Source: Blasia pusilla (taxonomy: Eukaryota > Marchantiophyta > Marchantiopsida > Blasiales). Taken from it: DNA of 64,000 bases. The DNA lies in the NCBI GenBank assembly GCA_050084515.1, contig CM114272.1:9734001-9798000 (forward strand). Direction: 5' to 3'. Position numbers and translations under genes: made by a program. Under the pieces are notes generated by a model that saw only the letters and a list, made by a program, of their open reading frames with translations, did not search any database and had not been told where the DNA came from. Positions within the stretch are counted from its first letter, which is position 1. Every line of letters begins with the position of its first letter. This document shows, in pieces, positions 32,160-43,270 of this stretch.

Positions 32160-34100
32160 TATGGCAGAAAATAATGGAGCCTAGCTCACCCTGGTGGCCA
32201 CCTCCAACACTGTGGTTGACACTCACTCCACTGGAGCTAGCATAGGAGCTGCCACTCCAACTCCTCGTGACGTCGACGCACCTACCTGATCTATAGGCAC
32301 TACTGGTTGTTGAGGCACCATCGACGGGGTGTGAAGTGCCTTTGACAACGTGAAAAACTATGGAACCTTGACATGCCACCCATCAGTCCCCACCTATGGG
32401 TCAATCTCACCTCCACCTCTTGATGGCTCAGTGCCTCTCTTAGCACCCAGAGTCACCACCGCAGCAGCCTTAACCTGAGTTGCATTACACATAAACCTCA
32501 TACTAGCGAGATCCTCACCCATTGGAGCCACACTAGCAATTCATGGCTCTTGCCTTCCGTGAATTGCATCATCATCATGGCAACAATCCTCTGCTCCAAC
32601 TGATTGATGCGCGAGAGAAGCGACGTCTCTAGTGCTCCCGCTCCATCTCCTCTGGCAGGTGGTGGTCCTCTACCACCACGTCCAGCAACAACTCCTCAAC
32701 CTCCTCCAGGACGACCGCCCCTAGGCCCTCGGCCTACCTCTAGACGTGCCTCTCGACTAAGGTCAAAAAATCTATCCCTAGTGTGACCATATCTGTGGCA
32801 ATTGTCACATTGGTACTGTGGTGGGGCCATCTTCTATGGCTCCTCAGCAATGGGAGGCGCTCGTGGTCCTCTCCCATGCTGTGGGTAGTCTCTCTGCCTA
32901 TGGGCCCCTCCACACATCCAACAAGACAACATCGGTCCCTACTCGGCAACATATGTAGGTATGGGTCGGTGCCTCATAGGCTCACGGTACCTGCCTTGGT
33001 CTCTAGGCACACTGGCCCTCCCATGGTATTGGTGCTCGTTGTGGCACCTATGGGTTCACCGTCGCTCGTAGACCTATCGACTGTTGAGAAAATCTAGCGA
33101 TCACTGCCTGCTTCTCACTCATGTTGAGCTCAATATGCTCAGACAACTCAAAGACCACCTTCAATGTGGACTTCGCTGTGTGACTCAGTACCGCTTCTCG
33201 GACTATCCTCCGTAGTTCTTAGTCCAAAACCCTGTACCAATACTGGACTGATTGCGCCTCAGTCACTCCATGAGTAGCAATGATCAGCCTCTTCATGTGC
33301 GTGAATGGCTCTCTGAGACTCTCACCCAATCGTTGCTAAAAATCTTGTAGACTCTTCAGCTTGTCAGTGCGTACGCCCTATAGCTCTTCCCCAACTGTTG
33401 GAAGAACTCCATTGTGGGACTGAAGCTGGGTGGCCCTCTACCATAGAGGTCTCTACCACATCACTTGTCTCACTACCCTCCTCTCCATCTAGTCTCCGGG
33501 CTGATGGTGTGGGTCTCTCTCCTCTCACAATCCCATCATATGCCTTGCAACCACTAGTGGATACATACCCTAGAGCCCAATACATCCTCTAGGCATCGAT
33601 CTCTACGGAATACAGCGATCAAAACTCCTTGTAGTCATCCATCGGAGGGCCCTCCAAGTGCTGAAACAACCCCTTCCATGCCATGAAAGGGTTGAACCGT
33701 GTCGAGGTCCGTATCTCTTGGAATTCGCACCACGTGTTGAACTCCTAAATAAAATCATCTAGGTTGATGGTGCCCACTGCACCCAAGAAATGACGTATAC
33801 CCCGATGGCTCATGTCGTCCATCTCCTGCCAAGTGACACTGCCTCCGTCTGCGACATCGTCACCAGACCTCGTGTCCAGTGATGAAGATCCAACCACAGA
33901 TGGATGTTGAGGGCTCCTCACTCGTAACCCCTCGATATCTCACTCCAGTCTGTATCACACCATTACTACTGCTTGCACTACCCCGCTCTTCCAAACCTGG
34001 GAAGAACGCTATGATGACAACCCTGTCTCACCCGCTCAACCACTCAGACTCACCCAGAGTCTCCCACACTCCTCACTTGCTCACCGACACTAATGGGAAT
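32160..34100 (-). pseudogene. Gag with zinc knuckle, copy B
   Basis: The minus strand encodes a capsid-like region with the typical text around 33.2-33.9 kb (a segment ending in ATG-rich PFMAWKGLF-like sequence and the repeated serine/glutamate-rich N-terminus). A proline/arginine-rich hinge and a knuckle CDNCHRYGHTRDRF (32809-32768) follow. The knuckle has CX2CX4H, but phenylalanine replaces the last cysteine. Copy C has the related CDCCQRYGHTRA. The reading frame is heavily interrupted. Confidence 0.68.
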
Positions 34101-34189
34101 CCCATGACAAAACACCTGGCCTCACGCACACTCAACACTCGGGCTCACCATGAGCCTCCCAACTAACTCACCTAAACCACAATGGAGTC

Positions 34190-34560
34190 GGAGCATTGAA
34201 CAATGCTCGGACCCGATCACAAACCATGCACCTGGCAATAAACTACTGAACGTCAGTCTGCACGCCTCGCCACCAATACTGAATCTGGAGCAAGCTGTAA
34301 GTCCGCTTCACCCCAAAGTGACCCAACTCCTCGTGGGCATGCTGCACTAGTCGTGCTCTCTGCAAAGGATGCAGCACTACGCATACTCTACTATCCTCCC
34401 AAACCCTCAAAACATGTGTCCCCTCCCAACGGAATCGTCTCGCCCGCTGTAGGATCCGATCCCGCTCTCTAGCACCCACGGTGCTTGCAACGCTACCAGT
34501 ACAAAGGTACTCCAAGACTACTCCATCATCATGAATATCTCGGCCACCTGTGGTCTCTCA
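34190..34560 (-). pseudogene. Integrase N-terminal zinc domain, copy C
   Basis: The minus strand encodes VGARERDRILQRARRFRWEG, then HVLRVWEDSRVCVVLHP, HEELGHFGVKRTYSLLQIQY and WWRGVQTDVQ. This is the HHCC zinc-binding region of Ty3/gypsy integrase; the cysteine pair follows in a shifted frame. Similarity to copy B continues to about 34185 and then stops at the gag of copy B. Catalytic core and C-terminal domain are absent. Confidence 0.82.
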
Positions 34561-34639
34561 CTGGCCTTGAGATCCAAGGTCTCTCCACTAGATCTCGCCA
34601 TCGAAGTCTCCACACTCTGGCTCTCCATAGCCAACATGC

Positions 34640-35089
34640 CTAAATAGACTGACGCGTGTCATCTTGGCACTGACTCCTCATCACTCTCTCCATGCCATTG
34701 AGCTCCATCGCATCTCGCTGACTCGGGCATGGGTTACGACTCAATCCATCTGCATCCTGGTTGAGCATCCCAGGTCTATGTACCACGTGAAAATCATACT
34801 CCTGCAACAATAGAGCCCATCTCACAAGCTTCCCTGTAAGCTTGTCGGACTCCATCAACCACTTCAGTGGTTGATGATCTGTGATGATGGTAAAGGGGTT
34901 GCCGAATAAGTAACACCAGAAATGCGCGAGAGCCCACACTGCAGCCAAGCACTCACCCTCATACGAGCTGTACTTTGCCTCTACATCGTTGTTCGAGCGG
35001 CAAGCGTAAGCCACCATGAACTCTCTACCCTCATCATCATGTTGGGTGAGCACCGCTCCCAACCCCAACATGCTCCAATCTGTGTGCAA
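34640..35089 (-). pseudogene. RNase H, copy C
   Basis: An open frame of 149 codons contains MHTDWSMLGLGAVLTQ, EFMVAYACRSNN, AKYSSYEGECLAAVWALAHF, YLFGNPFTIITDHQPLKWLM, RWALLLQEYDFHVVHRPG and DADGLSRNP. The acidic residues expected of RNase H (DWS, EGE, TDH, DAD) are all present. It is fused to RT upstream, but a frame change separates the two. It may be catalytically competent in isolation, although the element is dead. Confidence 0.88.
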
Positions 35090-35181
35090 CTGGAAAGGAC
35101 GCCCCCTGATCAGTCTCCTCGGATGGGCGCAGACGTCAACCTATCCTTGAGCAATTGAAATTCTTGCTCCTGCTCATCCCC

Positions 35182-36066
35182 CTAGTGCCACTCGTGATCC
35201 ACCTTGGTCTGGAAGGTCAACGGCTTTGCAATCGAACTGAATCCCTTGAGGTACCGCCGATAGAAGTTTGCCAATCCCATGAATGCACGAACACGGCTCA
35301 CATCTGTAGGGCGTGGAATGCGTGAGATAGCCTCTACCTTCATTTGCTGAACACCAAGGCCCCTTGGGTATATCATATGACCCAAATACTCAATCTGGTC
35401 GTAGAAGAACTTGCACTTTCGTGGATGTAGCTTCAACCCATGTAATTGCAATCGTCGAAACACCTCCTCTAGATGTCGCTCATGCTCCTCAACCGTGGCG
35501 ATAAAGACTACGATGTCATCAATATAACACCAAGCAAAATCTAGACCAGCCAAGATCCTATCCATGACCCTCTGAAACTCATCCGGAGCGTTCTTTAACT
35601 CAAATGGTAAGAACCACCACTGGTACAAACAATCCTTCTTGTGAGGATCGATGCCCCAAGATGCCGTCTTCTGCCTGTCCTCCAATCTGATAGGCAGCTG
35701 ATGATATCCGGCTCGCAAATCCAATGAACTGAACACCTTTGCGTGACCAATGGCATCAAAGATCTCCTCAGGGGTGGGCATGGCATAGCTATCGGACTTT
35801 GTCTACCGATTGATAGGTCGGTAATCCCCACACATCCGCCTATCCGTCCAGTTGCCATGCACATCCTTCTTGGCGGGCATGACAGTGGCAGATGCATACT
35901 CCCCATGTGACATCTCCTCTAGTCTTGGTCCAACCAAGTCCTGGCTCCTACTCTGAAGCAGAGCCCTCTCCATATCACTGTAAGTGTAGGGTCGTCGGAA
36001 GATCGGCGTATCACTCGACAACTCAATGCGGATCCCCGGTCCTTTCAGCGTACCCAAATCCTCCAT
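35182..36066 (-). pseudogene. Reverse transcriptase, copy C
   Basis: The N-terminal part (36066-35806) includes MEDLGTLKGPGIRIEL, IFRRPYTYSDMERALL and WTDRRMCGDYRPINR. After one in-frame stop (near 35803), MPTPEEIFDAIGHAKVF leads through GYHQLPIRLEDRQKTASWGI, FLPFELKNAPDEFQRVMD, the catalytic CYIDDIVVF box and the KCKFFYDQIEYLGH thumb to ANFYRRYLKGFSSIAKPL. Only one stop interrupts the domain, and YIDD is intact. It is the best RT in the window and suits phylogenetic placement. Confidence 0.92.
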
Positions 36067-36136
36067 GCTAAATGCAAAGCCGCTCTTATAATTCCTGAGG
36101 AACTAATGTATTTGGTGCCGCTCTCCTCTTGTCAAC

Positions 36137-36470
36137 TTAGGGCCCATATCTGGCTCCCAAGTCTCCATCGTGACTATGGTAGGACTGTTCTGCACGGGTA
36201 TCGGTGGTTGCTATGGTGCAAACCCGTCTCGAACAACAACACTCGATCGCTCTCCTGCAGCCATCTGCACACTCTGATCTCATCCACATGCAGTGCCCGG
36301 AACCATGCTCGATGTTGTGGCTATCATCTCCTAGCGTACCTGTAAAACATCCTAAGAAGTCCAAGGGTGTCTCTCCCAATCTCCCGTGGTCTGTCAATCT
36401 CCTCGAGTCTCGCCCCCCAGCCACTGCCTCCACCCTCTCGGTAGGCATGGGGCTCACCAACGCAACCATT
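36137..36470 (-). pseudogene. Linker between methyltransferase and reverse transcriptase, copy C
   Basis: About 110 codons, in the same frame as the preceding methyltransferase segment, connect the two enzymes. The sequence contains PTERVEAVAGG and a tail with VTMETWEPDMGPKL in another frame. A matching segment in copy A lies at 337-740. Conservation across copies shows that the methyltransferase is part of the polyprotein and not a separate insertion. The linker resembles no domain I know. Confidence 0.65.
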
Positions 36471-36479
36471 GTGATCTGT

Positions 36480-37510
36480 CACGATCTGATCCGATGCTGC
36501 TCAGCAACTCCCAAGCTGAAGATCCATGTCAAGGATTTCACGTCCATCGCCTGACCCAAGACATGGCGTCGTGATGCCTCTGATACTGACGATATTGTCG
36601 TCACTCCTGTGGGAAATCCCATCGCCCGCTCTCTCTTGTCGACGTTGGGCTCCACCAACCTCTGAACCTGGTCATCCCAAACCAAGCTAGGACCGGCCTC
36701 CTTGTATGCATAGGAAGCGAGAAAACTCACAAACTTGATAAAGGTTGCCCGCGGCCTATCTACCCTCTTGACCACAATCAACGGTGGTCGATCATCATGC
36801 CTCACTGCCTGTGAGCGACGACTTGGATCCAGAATGGAATCCACTAACAAATGGGAGGGGCGCTCCACTCTCGCATACGCCCTCCGTAACACTGCATGGG
36901 GCACCAAGTTGGTCCACCATAGACGCGGGCGATGGGCTCTAGAACCTACACTCGCCGCATCCAAGAACACTGCTGGGCCGATCCAAGCACGCAGCTGATG
37001 AGCACTCGTCGCCACCCGTGACCTGGAGTCTCCTAAGATCGGCACATTCACCAGAATGTAGGCTGGAGAACGAGACTAGTGCTCCTGCAACTGCCGTAAG
37101 ACCCTCAACATCTCCCAAAACAACCTGGACCGAGTGTCATCCAACCCGCTGCCTCGTCCAGCACTCGATTGGCCTTGACATGGCCAATTGGCAATGACCA
37201 AATCAATGGTGCCTAATCGCTCTAAGTCCTGCGCCCCCAACAACGAAATATCCCTCGGTAGGGAAATCTAGTACCCTTGTACCGCGGACGCAGACAATAA
37301 GTCGGGAAAATGTAGACGTAACTGCGCCACATGTCGTAGTGAGACGCGCCTCGCAACATCATCATTCTCCACACACATGTACTGCTGCACTTGCACTCCT
37401 GCTTGCAAAACAACAGCTAACCCGGTGCTAATCCCTCCAAAGAGATCTAACACCCAAATATCCTCCTCCGAGATACACCACCCAATGGGTGTGGTATCCA
37501 AGGTGTCATC
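36480..37510 (-). pseudogene. Retrotransposon-borne C5-cytosine DNA methyltransferase domain, copy C (best preserved)
   Basis: Motif I is VLDLFGGISTGL (37453-37418), with YMCVENDDVARR after it. Motif IV is complete: IANWPCQGQSSAGRGSG, with PCQ at 37183-37175, the cysteine being the catalytic nucleophile. Motif VI reads YILVNV, so the catalytic glutamate is valine (codon at 37051-37049). Motif VIII is HRPRLWWTNL (about 36931). A target-recognition-like stretch follows, then ERAMGFPTGVT and EASRRHVLGQAMDVKSLTWI (motif X position). Two stops interrupt it, before the LPRDISLLGAQ segment and after LRQLQEH. From motif I to X it spans about 300 residues, a normal catalytic domain size. The canonical motif order and LF-GI-TGL motif I are more like DNMT3-type than DNMT1, CMT or permuted DRM enzymes; that placement is tentative. 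Confidence 0.9.
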
Positions 37511-37514
37511 GTAG

Positions 37515-38490
37515 CAATCCCTACTATCTCGGGTTCTTCAAACCCGTCACGCTCCGGTGCAAACGCCTCGCTCCACGCAATCTGCACGTGCTCATCTACC
37601 AATCGTCGAAGCTCCTCAATCGAGCCCCACAATGGCACCTCTCCTCCACAGAATGATGCGGCTACCATAACACTCCTCTCCATAGAAATGTCAGGAATGG
37701 GAATATCCTCTGGTTGGACATGTCCCTCAATCAAATCACTAAGCCAAGTGATGGCACTGCTAAATGCTGCTAAGGTCGCCACCTCTCATGGCCGTCGCTT
37801 GATCACTGCACCTCTGAATCAAACGGGTAATGAGCTAAGGCACCCATTACCTGAGTGCCATCTTGATCTGGAGGACGCTGACTCCTCCTAGTAATCAAGG
37901 GAAAACCCCATTGGGTATAACACAGCTCCACCAACCAAGACGTCGTAGGACTCTACATCAGTCACTTTCGCCTTGGCTCGCACCACGGACTCATCTGTAG
38001 GATGTCTCAGGCAAATGCTCACCACGACCTCTTGTCGGGTGATATATTATGTGGTACTTGCTCCATCCAAGGATGTCTGTATTGGGATTGGACAATGCTC
38101 CACATCGGCTCTCGTCAAGCCCAATCCTCTGAATGACATTTTCCCCAACATCAGGGGTTGTGCTCTTGAATCCAACAAGACGCGCTGCAGACTAAAAGCT
38201 CTACCTTCGAGACTCACTAATTGGAAGACCGATCCTCAGTTATCCAGCAACACAACACCAAGAGAAGCCATTGCACGCTCTATCGCGGGTCTAGCGGACA
38301 TCTCCGCCATCCTAGCAGCCACAGCTTGCCATGAATCTGACGTGGACGGCCCGAGCATCCGCTCCCAGGGCAAATCCATCACCTCCTCTGCAATCATCTC
38401 TAAACGTGATGCAAGAACTCCAACTCCGCGCTCACATAGTGAAGCGGCCAGCTGGAAAGCCTCGGCGGGCGTATACCCCAACATTGTCAT
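37515..38490 (-). pseudogene. Protease and protease-methyltransferase linker, copy C
   Basis: From 38490 the minus strand has RPAIERAMASLGVVLLDN, then a loop reading LLDSRAQPLMLGK. The catalytic Asp-Ser is kept, but glycine has become arginine. The DVESYDVLVGG and YPMGFSLDY segments follow. The linker (37782-37515) reads ITWLSDLIEGHVQPEDIPI, SMERSVMVAASFCGGEVPL and LWGSIEELRRLVDEH. The linker matches those of copies A and D, so it is a conserved part of the polyprotein of unknown role. Confidence 0.75.
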
Positions 38491-39765
38491 GTCGAGAGCC
38501 TTTTTTCGAGTAAGGGCAGGCCTTCTAGCTGCGGCAGACGTGGTTGATGCAAGATGAACTCTATGAGAAGATCTCCTTTTTCAATATAAAATTATTATGT
38601 ATACTCTCCATACTCTCACGACACGTATCACAAATGGAAGTGCCAAGGCGATCACTTCTTCGTAACATTGGACCCAAAAATTCCTAACTATAAAATCCCT
38701 GTAAACTATTTTACGCTTGTACATGAGGAAGATAGCACAAATAATGTTAAAACCTACTTGAGCAGGCCTATTGACGTCCATGGATCGCTATATGAGGACA
38801 TACAAAGTACAATCCCATGTCCTTCCATATGTGACGATAGGAAGGATCACCGGAGTTGGAAATTGAATGACTTGGTTCATGAATGCCTTCCCAAAGTGAT
38901 AAACTAAATAGTGAGTGAACCAGTGCCTATCTACAAAGAGTATCTTGACATGGTATGGATTGAGGAAAGGAAAGTCGGGCACAACTCGTGCTCCACCCCT
39001 ATCCATGTTTGATAGACATTCTCTACTCTCCTCAAGAATGGGTTTTGGCGGAGTTATTCTCCCAAGAAGGGTAATCAACTCTCATTGGGAAAGTAAAAAA
39101 CCAAAACATTCACTATTTTAGTTTGACTAAACTCCTCTAAGGTGACAAACTTGTCATCTCCACACACACACCACACTCTAAAAACCTCTCGAAGAATAAA
39201 TCATGGTCAAATTACTGTCCCAAGAAGGGTGATCCACTCTCATTGGAAGAGCAAGCAATCCCAAAACCATACATTCAAGAGTGACACGAGAGACTCAAGA
39301 TGTGGAATAGAAGGTGATGAATCCTTGAAGGTCCATCATCTTTATATATTCACAAGTGATCCACAAGAGTACGAAATAGAGTTAATCTTCTCTTGTGCCA
39401 CATGGCTTCCTCTCAAGGCTTAGCCAATCATATTTTGACACAAGTAGATTTCCTCTTATCTATTCCAAAATATCCTCTTTTACCCACTTGATATTTTCCA
39501 AATTACCCCAACTAACCTAGCCACCAACCAAACCTACTTTTGCTTTTCATTAAAGCACCAATCTCACTACTTTACTTTTATAAAGTTATCTTTTATTTAT
39601 TACCTCTTTTCCTAAAGTTGGGCCCGCATAAAAGAGGAATCATAAAGAGGTTTAAACATGGAAATTTCCTTTTCCTAAGCTAATTTACTTAATACTAATA
39701 AACTCTATCTAACACTTAATGAGGAAGGAGTTTCCACACTGGCTGATTTTACTATACGACAACGT
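38481..39765. repeat. Solo LTR, 1277 bp (38485-39761), inserted in copy C, with 4-bp target duplication
   Basis: The ends are TGTCATGTCGAG and ATACGACA (TGTC/GACA inverted ends). The flanks are ACAT on the left and ACGT on the right; the uninterrupted site in copy A reads CCCAACGTCATAAC, so the duplicated target is ACGT with one later G-to-A change. The LTR contains two related internal blocks about 150 bp apart with TCCCAAGAAGGGT and CTCTCATTGG. It splits gag from protease of copy C. A partial relative lies at 21242-22165. Confidence 0.82.
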
Positions 39766-39779
39766 CATAACATTGGAAG

Positions 39780-41531
39780 CAGAAAATAAAGGAATGCGGT
39801 ACACAACGGTGGCCGCCCCCAACATCGTGCTCGACGCATGCCTCTCCTGAGCATCAACAATAGGAGTTGTCGTACTCGCTTCTCCCATCGCCCTCCGTGC
39901 GTGCACACCAACAACATCACCAACTCTCCAGGAACTCTGATAAGGACCCATCGATGGGATCCTCATCGTCTCGGACAATGTGAAAGATAGAGGAAGCCTA
40001 GTCTATTTCTTGGCTTTCCCTCATTGTGGATCCAACTCTGCTGGCTACTCCACACGTCACAACTGCGGCTGCCTCCATCTGGGCAACCCCGCACATCCAA
40101 CCAGGATCCTCCAGATCTCTGGCAGCTCCATATAATGTTGATGCCACGGATCTGGCATCGGATAACCTCAATGCCATAACGGCAATCTGCTCTTGTAGCT
40201 GCTGTATCTGAGCAACCATCCCAACTCACGTCTGGCGTCTCTGTCGGCGCGTCTAGGTGGTGGTACTCTACTCCTCCACGGGTAGCTCCACCACCATGTC
40301 GCGCAACTCCAGCTCCTCGTCCCCCAACGAGACCACCTGGTGCACGATCTCTAGGCCCACCTGGACCGGCTACTCGCTCAAGTGCTCTCTCTAGCCCTCA
40401 ATCCGGATGTAACTCAGGATGTAAACTGAATCACGTGGCGCGTGTATGACCATACCTCTGACAACAATCACACTGATAACCTCCTGGTGCAGCACCATCT
40501 CCTCCTCCATACAGAGGCACGCGTCCATAACCCTGACGACTGCAATCGCGCTAATGATGGGCTCCACCACATGACCAACAAGTAATAGTAGGCGGCTATT
40601 GCTGAGCCGCATATGAAGGCGCAAGTCTCTGTGGCACGGCCCCCCGGTATCCTCCTTGAGCTCATGGTGCCACAATCGACCTATCTCGGAGTCCACGTTG
40701 TTGCACACGTAGTGCAGGCAATCGTGAGTGCTCTCGCCCAGAACCCATGGTGGCTACGCTCTCCTCCGCCATGTTGCGCTCAATATTCTCGGCGGTCCTA
40801 AAAACATCTCTCAACGTAGGGGAGGTGTTCATAAGAAGCACCCCTCCCGCATCCGTGTCCGTGGTCCAGTCCAACATCGCGTACCATGATTGGATAGCCT
40901 GAGCCTTTGTCACCCCTGAGTGACGTTGATCAACCAGCACAAGCAAGTGTAAGCCTCACGCAAACTCTCACCCGGACGCCTCTGGAGGTCGTGGATGCTC
41001 CACAACTTCTCCGTCCGTACCCCCTGGTAGCTCGCCCTCAACTCAGCAAAGAATTCAACCACGGGGTTGAACCGGGACGAACCCGACTAGACGGTGCAAC
41101 TGCTCCGTGCGAGTAATCCCTCCTAAAACATCACTAGTGGAAGAGGAAGTATCCTCTTCTAACTCCTCCTCCTTGTCTGGGAACGGCTCCGTCCATGACA
41201 CATAGTAGAGTCGCCATGCCTCAATCTCCTGGGCAAATCTCTGGGAGAACTCATGGTAATCGTCCATAAGTGCCCCCTCTAAATGCTGGAACATACCATT
41301 CCATGCTGTAAACGGGTTGAACTCTCTAGAGTTCCTAGCCCGCTGTGAATCACACCAACTCCTAAACTCCACAATGAAGTCGTGTAGCTCTATGGTGCCT
41401 ATAGCACCCGAAAACCTACGCGGTCCTCTACCCCGATCGTCCATCTCGTACCCCCAACTGGTAGGACCACTCAATGTGTATAGTGGATCACTAACACACT
41501 CCTCTACACTCCCCTCGTCTGAAGAAGACAC
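39780..41531 (-). pseudogene. Gag (capsid and zinc knuckle), copy C
   Basis: The minus strand starts MSSSDEGSVEEC and continues with YEMDDRGRGPRRFSGAIGTI, ELHDFIVEFRSWCDSQRA, EFNPFTAWNGMFQHLEGALM and YHEFSQRFAQEIEAWRLYY, a typical Ty3/gypsy capsid region. The later part (40946-40662) contains HSGVTKAQAIQSWYAML and TLRDVFRTAENIERNMAEE. A knuckle CDCCQRYGHTRA lies near 40470-40430, followed by a stop. Frame changes separate the pieces. Confidence 0.78.
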
Positions 41532-41699
41532 AGAAGGAGATTGAGGTGGTCTCTCACGTGGAGACCCTCAAAACCTCGCACCACTCCGGGTAAACCCTCC
41601 AGAGCTACTCTCACGTCCACTACCTTGCCTCTCAAAATCCTGAAAGGACGCCGTGATGGCCCTTGTGCGCCTCTCACACAATCACTCTCAAAATCGTGA

Positions 41700-43270
41700 G
41701 TAATCCCTCAATCATCCCAAACATACGGCACTCGATCTACACTCTCCCCCCCCCCCCCTCTGAGACGTGTAACGTGCGGCAACAAGCGGCATGGTGCGGC
41801 AAATCGACCAGGCTATCATCTCATCGACAACCTACCCTCAACTCTGGACATCCCACACATGTCTATGTCCCCTAAACCACATACATAAATGATGCTCTCA
41901 CCATCCACACAACCCAATATCCCCAAATAAACTACCCAAATCCCATAATCTCTCAGACGTGCAGGGTAAAGAACCAGAATGGGTAACCTGAACACATGTC
42001 GATGTCGCTCCTCAGCAACTGCGAATCTCGACCCCAACTCAATCTTGGAGACAACTCCTCCAATCAGCAAGTCATACTCCTCCTGTATTGACGTTGCTCA
42101 AAACTCCTCGATGGACAGTGCGGTTCCAACGGAACGGTGCGGCGCTGCAGGCGATACAAAACGGCTACGAATGGCACGGCCCTTGATGGTGGGATGTGGC
42201 ACTGGGTGGCATACCCTCCTCAATAAAAAATAAACCCACACTCATATCCACAATGACGGTGCGGCTCCGCGATCGAGACGGTATGGTGCGGCCACGAGCG
42301 GCACGACGCGGCAATCGGGGGAAGCGTTGCGGCTCGGCGAAAGGCCATGGCACTCGATCGATCGTCGGCCGGCTACCAATCACAACATAGTAGCATGAAA
42401 TCAAAACTCACACCATAATCGGAGGTCATTTGCCATCACTGGTTGACGACGAAACTTCGATGACGATGGCGGCCAAAACAAATGAACGTTTGTTAATGCA
42501 GAGAATCAACAAACATCGTGGAAGACCCTCCACTCCGTAATGGCGGAAATGGCAACCAAAGGGTGGACAACGGCCGAATGCGGCTCTGAGCAACGCTGGG
42601 CAATGGCAACGGCCCACAGTGGCCGATGGACGGTGGACCGTTGACCGTGAAGGTTGACCGTTGACGATGACGGTTGACCGTTGATGGTGACGACGGACTG
42701 TTGACGGTGACGGTTGACCATTGACTATTGATTGTTGATTTTTGACCATTGACGGTGACTATGACGGCGACGGCTGCCGCCGGCGTGGCGGCTGGCTTAG
42801 GGTTCGAACAATTTAACCCTAAAAATTGCCTAGCAATGGCAGTTTTGCAAGATTGACCATAACTGTTTACTTACAACTCCAAATTGTGCATCATTTGTTG
42901 TATAACGTGTACAGCTTCACAATCTACAACAACATCAAAAAATATTTGGAATTTTACATTCCAGTAAGTACTAATAGGGATTGTCGTAAAGCCCAATGTC
43001 TCTTTCTCCTACACAAAATTTGGCAGCGCTTCCGCGCTGATTTCTCCCAACAAAAATGTAAAACCTGTAAAAATACAAATCACAAGCTACATGGTGCTCC
43101 CGAGAGCACCGGTATGGGGAAACCTACCCCCATAATCAATTCCTATTAGAAATTGGGCAGCGCTTCCGCGCGCCACTCTTCCACACGAAAAATCGGCAAA
43201 TGCAAAGAACAATCAAAGCAGCCCTTGCTCTGGTGAGCACTCCCATGAGCTGTTGAATGGGAAACACGGT
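41700..43270. repeat. Repeat-rich leader of copy C
   Basis: It contains scattered GGTGCGGC units (41766-42340), a TTGAC-rich run (42600-42780) and two imperfect copies of a 130-bp segment starting GGCAGCGCTTCCGCGC (43021 and 43149). A poly-C run (about 41747-41758) lies before gag. No open frame is convincing. The position between the LTR-like piece and gag fits an untranslated leader or a degraded LTR. Confidence 0.5.

Larger units (their letters stand above)
27235..34184 (-). mobile_element. Ty3/gypsy element with methyltransferase and PHD finger (copy B)
   Basis: Read on the minus strand from 34184 to 27235, the parts are gag with a zinc knuckle, protease, methyltransferase, RT, RNase H, integrase, PHD finger, polypurine tract and a shortened 3' LTR. 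It abuts copy C at 34184, where gag of B meets the integrase region of C. A large deletion fuses the protease active site to the middle of methyltransferase motif I. Stops and frameshifts occur in every domain. It is the only copy here that retains the C-terminal end of the polyprotein. Confidence 0.85.

Noticed and set aside
37973-38557. 194-codon plus-strand open frame
   Set aside because: It is antisense to the protease of copy C and runs into the solo LTR; no family resemblance.
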